A DNA stretch of 64,000 bases from a virus, in the IMG/VR virus record IMGVR_UViG_3300009788_000007, positions 16,601-80,600 of that record; one strand, written 5' to 3'. The position numbers were made by a program, and so were the translations under genes. Shown piece by piece: positions 63,891-64,000 of this stretch (position 1 is its first letter; each line of letters starts with the position of its first letter). A model generated the notes under the pieces. That model searched no databases and was not told the DNA's origin. It saw nothing but the letters and a program-made list of their open reading frames with translations.

Positions 63891-64000
63891 TATCTATTCC
63901 TTGTTATCCCTGCGTTCATAAATGATATCGTGGCCTCAAGTACTTTAATATGGTTAAGTAAACCCTTCCTATCCATTGTAGATAAATCTGGCTGCACGTA
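63890..64000 (-). CDS. Hypothetical protein, 5' part cut by window edge
   Basis: 36 codons to a TAA that overlaps the next ATG. The frame continues off the window (YVQPDLSTMDRKGLLNHIKV). A start at the internal ATG is also possible. Not recognised. Confidence 0.5.
   Translation of the reverse strand, partial: YVQPDLSTMDRKGLLNHIKVLEATISFMNAGITRNR

Noticed and set aside
1-64000. CRISPR arrays, insertion sequences, rRNA genes, integrase
   Set aside because: No regularly spaced repeats, transposase or integrase motifs, terminal inverted repeats with target duplications, or rRNA-like stretches were noticed.

Overview
This window is part of the genome of a tailed, siphovirus-type bacteriophage (lytic or temperate not decided). 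It is AT-rich and gene-dense, with most neighbouring genes overlapping by 1-20 bases. It carries a complete head and tail module: both terminase subunits, a DUF4055 portal, a MuF-type head protein, scaffold, a P22-like coat protein, connectors, a tail tube, a frameshifted tail chaperone pair, a tape measure protein and a GTA-like tail tip. Three operator-like sites of the form CTGT/CTGG-N8-ACAG match the LexA box of gammaproteobacteria, so a proteobacterial host is likely; this is inference only.

Layout. (1) 1-9444, plus strand: replication and accessory genes. These include a TOPRIM primase fused to an MCM-like helicase, small zinc-binding proteins, a DUF4031 protein, an AP2/HNH-type homing protein, and a family-A DNA polymerase whose exonuclease domain is interrupted by an in-frame TGA. 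A DUF6011 protein and short unknowns follow, separated by terminators at 7107 and 8172. (2) 9436-39444, minus strand: structural genes, running in transcription order from the portal (39444) through head, connectors, fibres, tail tube, chaperones, tape measure and tail tip to a coiled-coil membrane protein that meets the plus-strand genes tail to tail. (3) 39444-42352, minus: a small-gene and probable lysis block with terminators and two promoters that contain LexA-like boxes. (4) 42438-42890: a gene-free, highly structured region, perhaps a noncoding RNA. (5) 42893-64000, minus: TerL, then about 30 very small genes up to TerS (54922), then about 30 more. An unusual share of these encode Cys-rich zinc-ribbon-like or single-membrane-segment microproteins.

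The most striking feature is at 35926-36957. The MuF-type head protein contains a 344-residue intein that begins with Ala, and most of that intein is antisense to a complete Vsr/EDxHD-like homing endonuclease gene on the opposite strand. The two reading frames lie codon against codon. The endonuclease gene contains no TTA, CTA or TCA codon, exactly the codons that would put a stop in the intein frame. This suggests selection to keep both strands open.

Other points of interest: a slippery-heptamer frameshift in the tail chaperones; one beta-rich domain inserted four times in the tail tube and once in a head-tail connector; a shared CCCTATAGGGAG-type motif upstream of three late transcription units; three near-identical GGCG-AGA-CGCC hairpins in the scaffold and coat leaders; a shared 35-40 base translation leader in front of several small genes; and a RelA/SpoT-like HD hydrolase.

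Limits: family names come from recognised motifs and overall sequence look, without database searches. Many small genes cannot be assigned a function.
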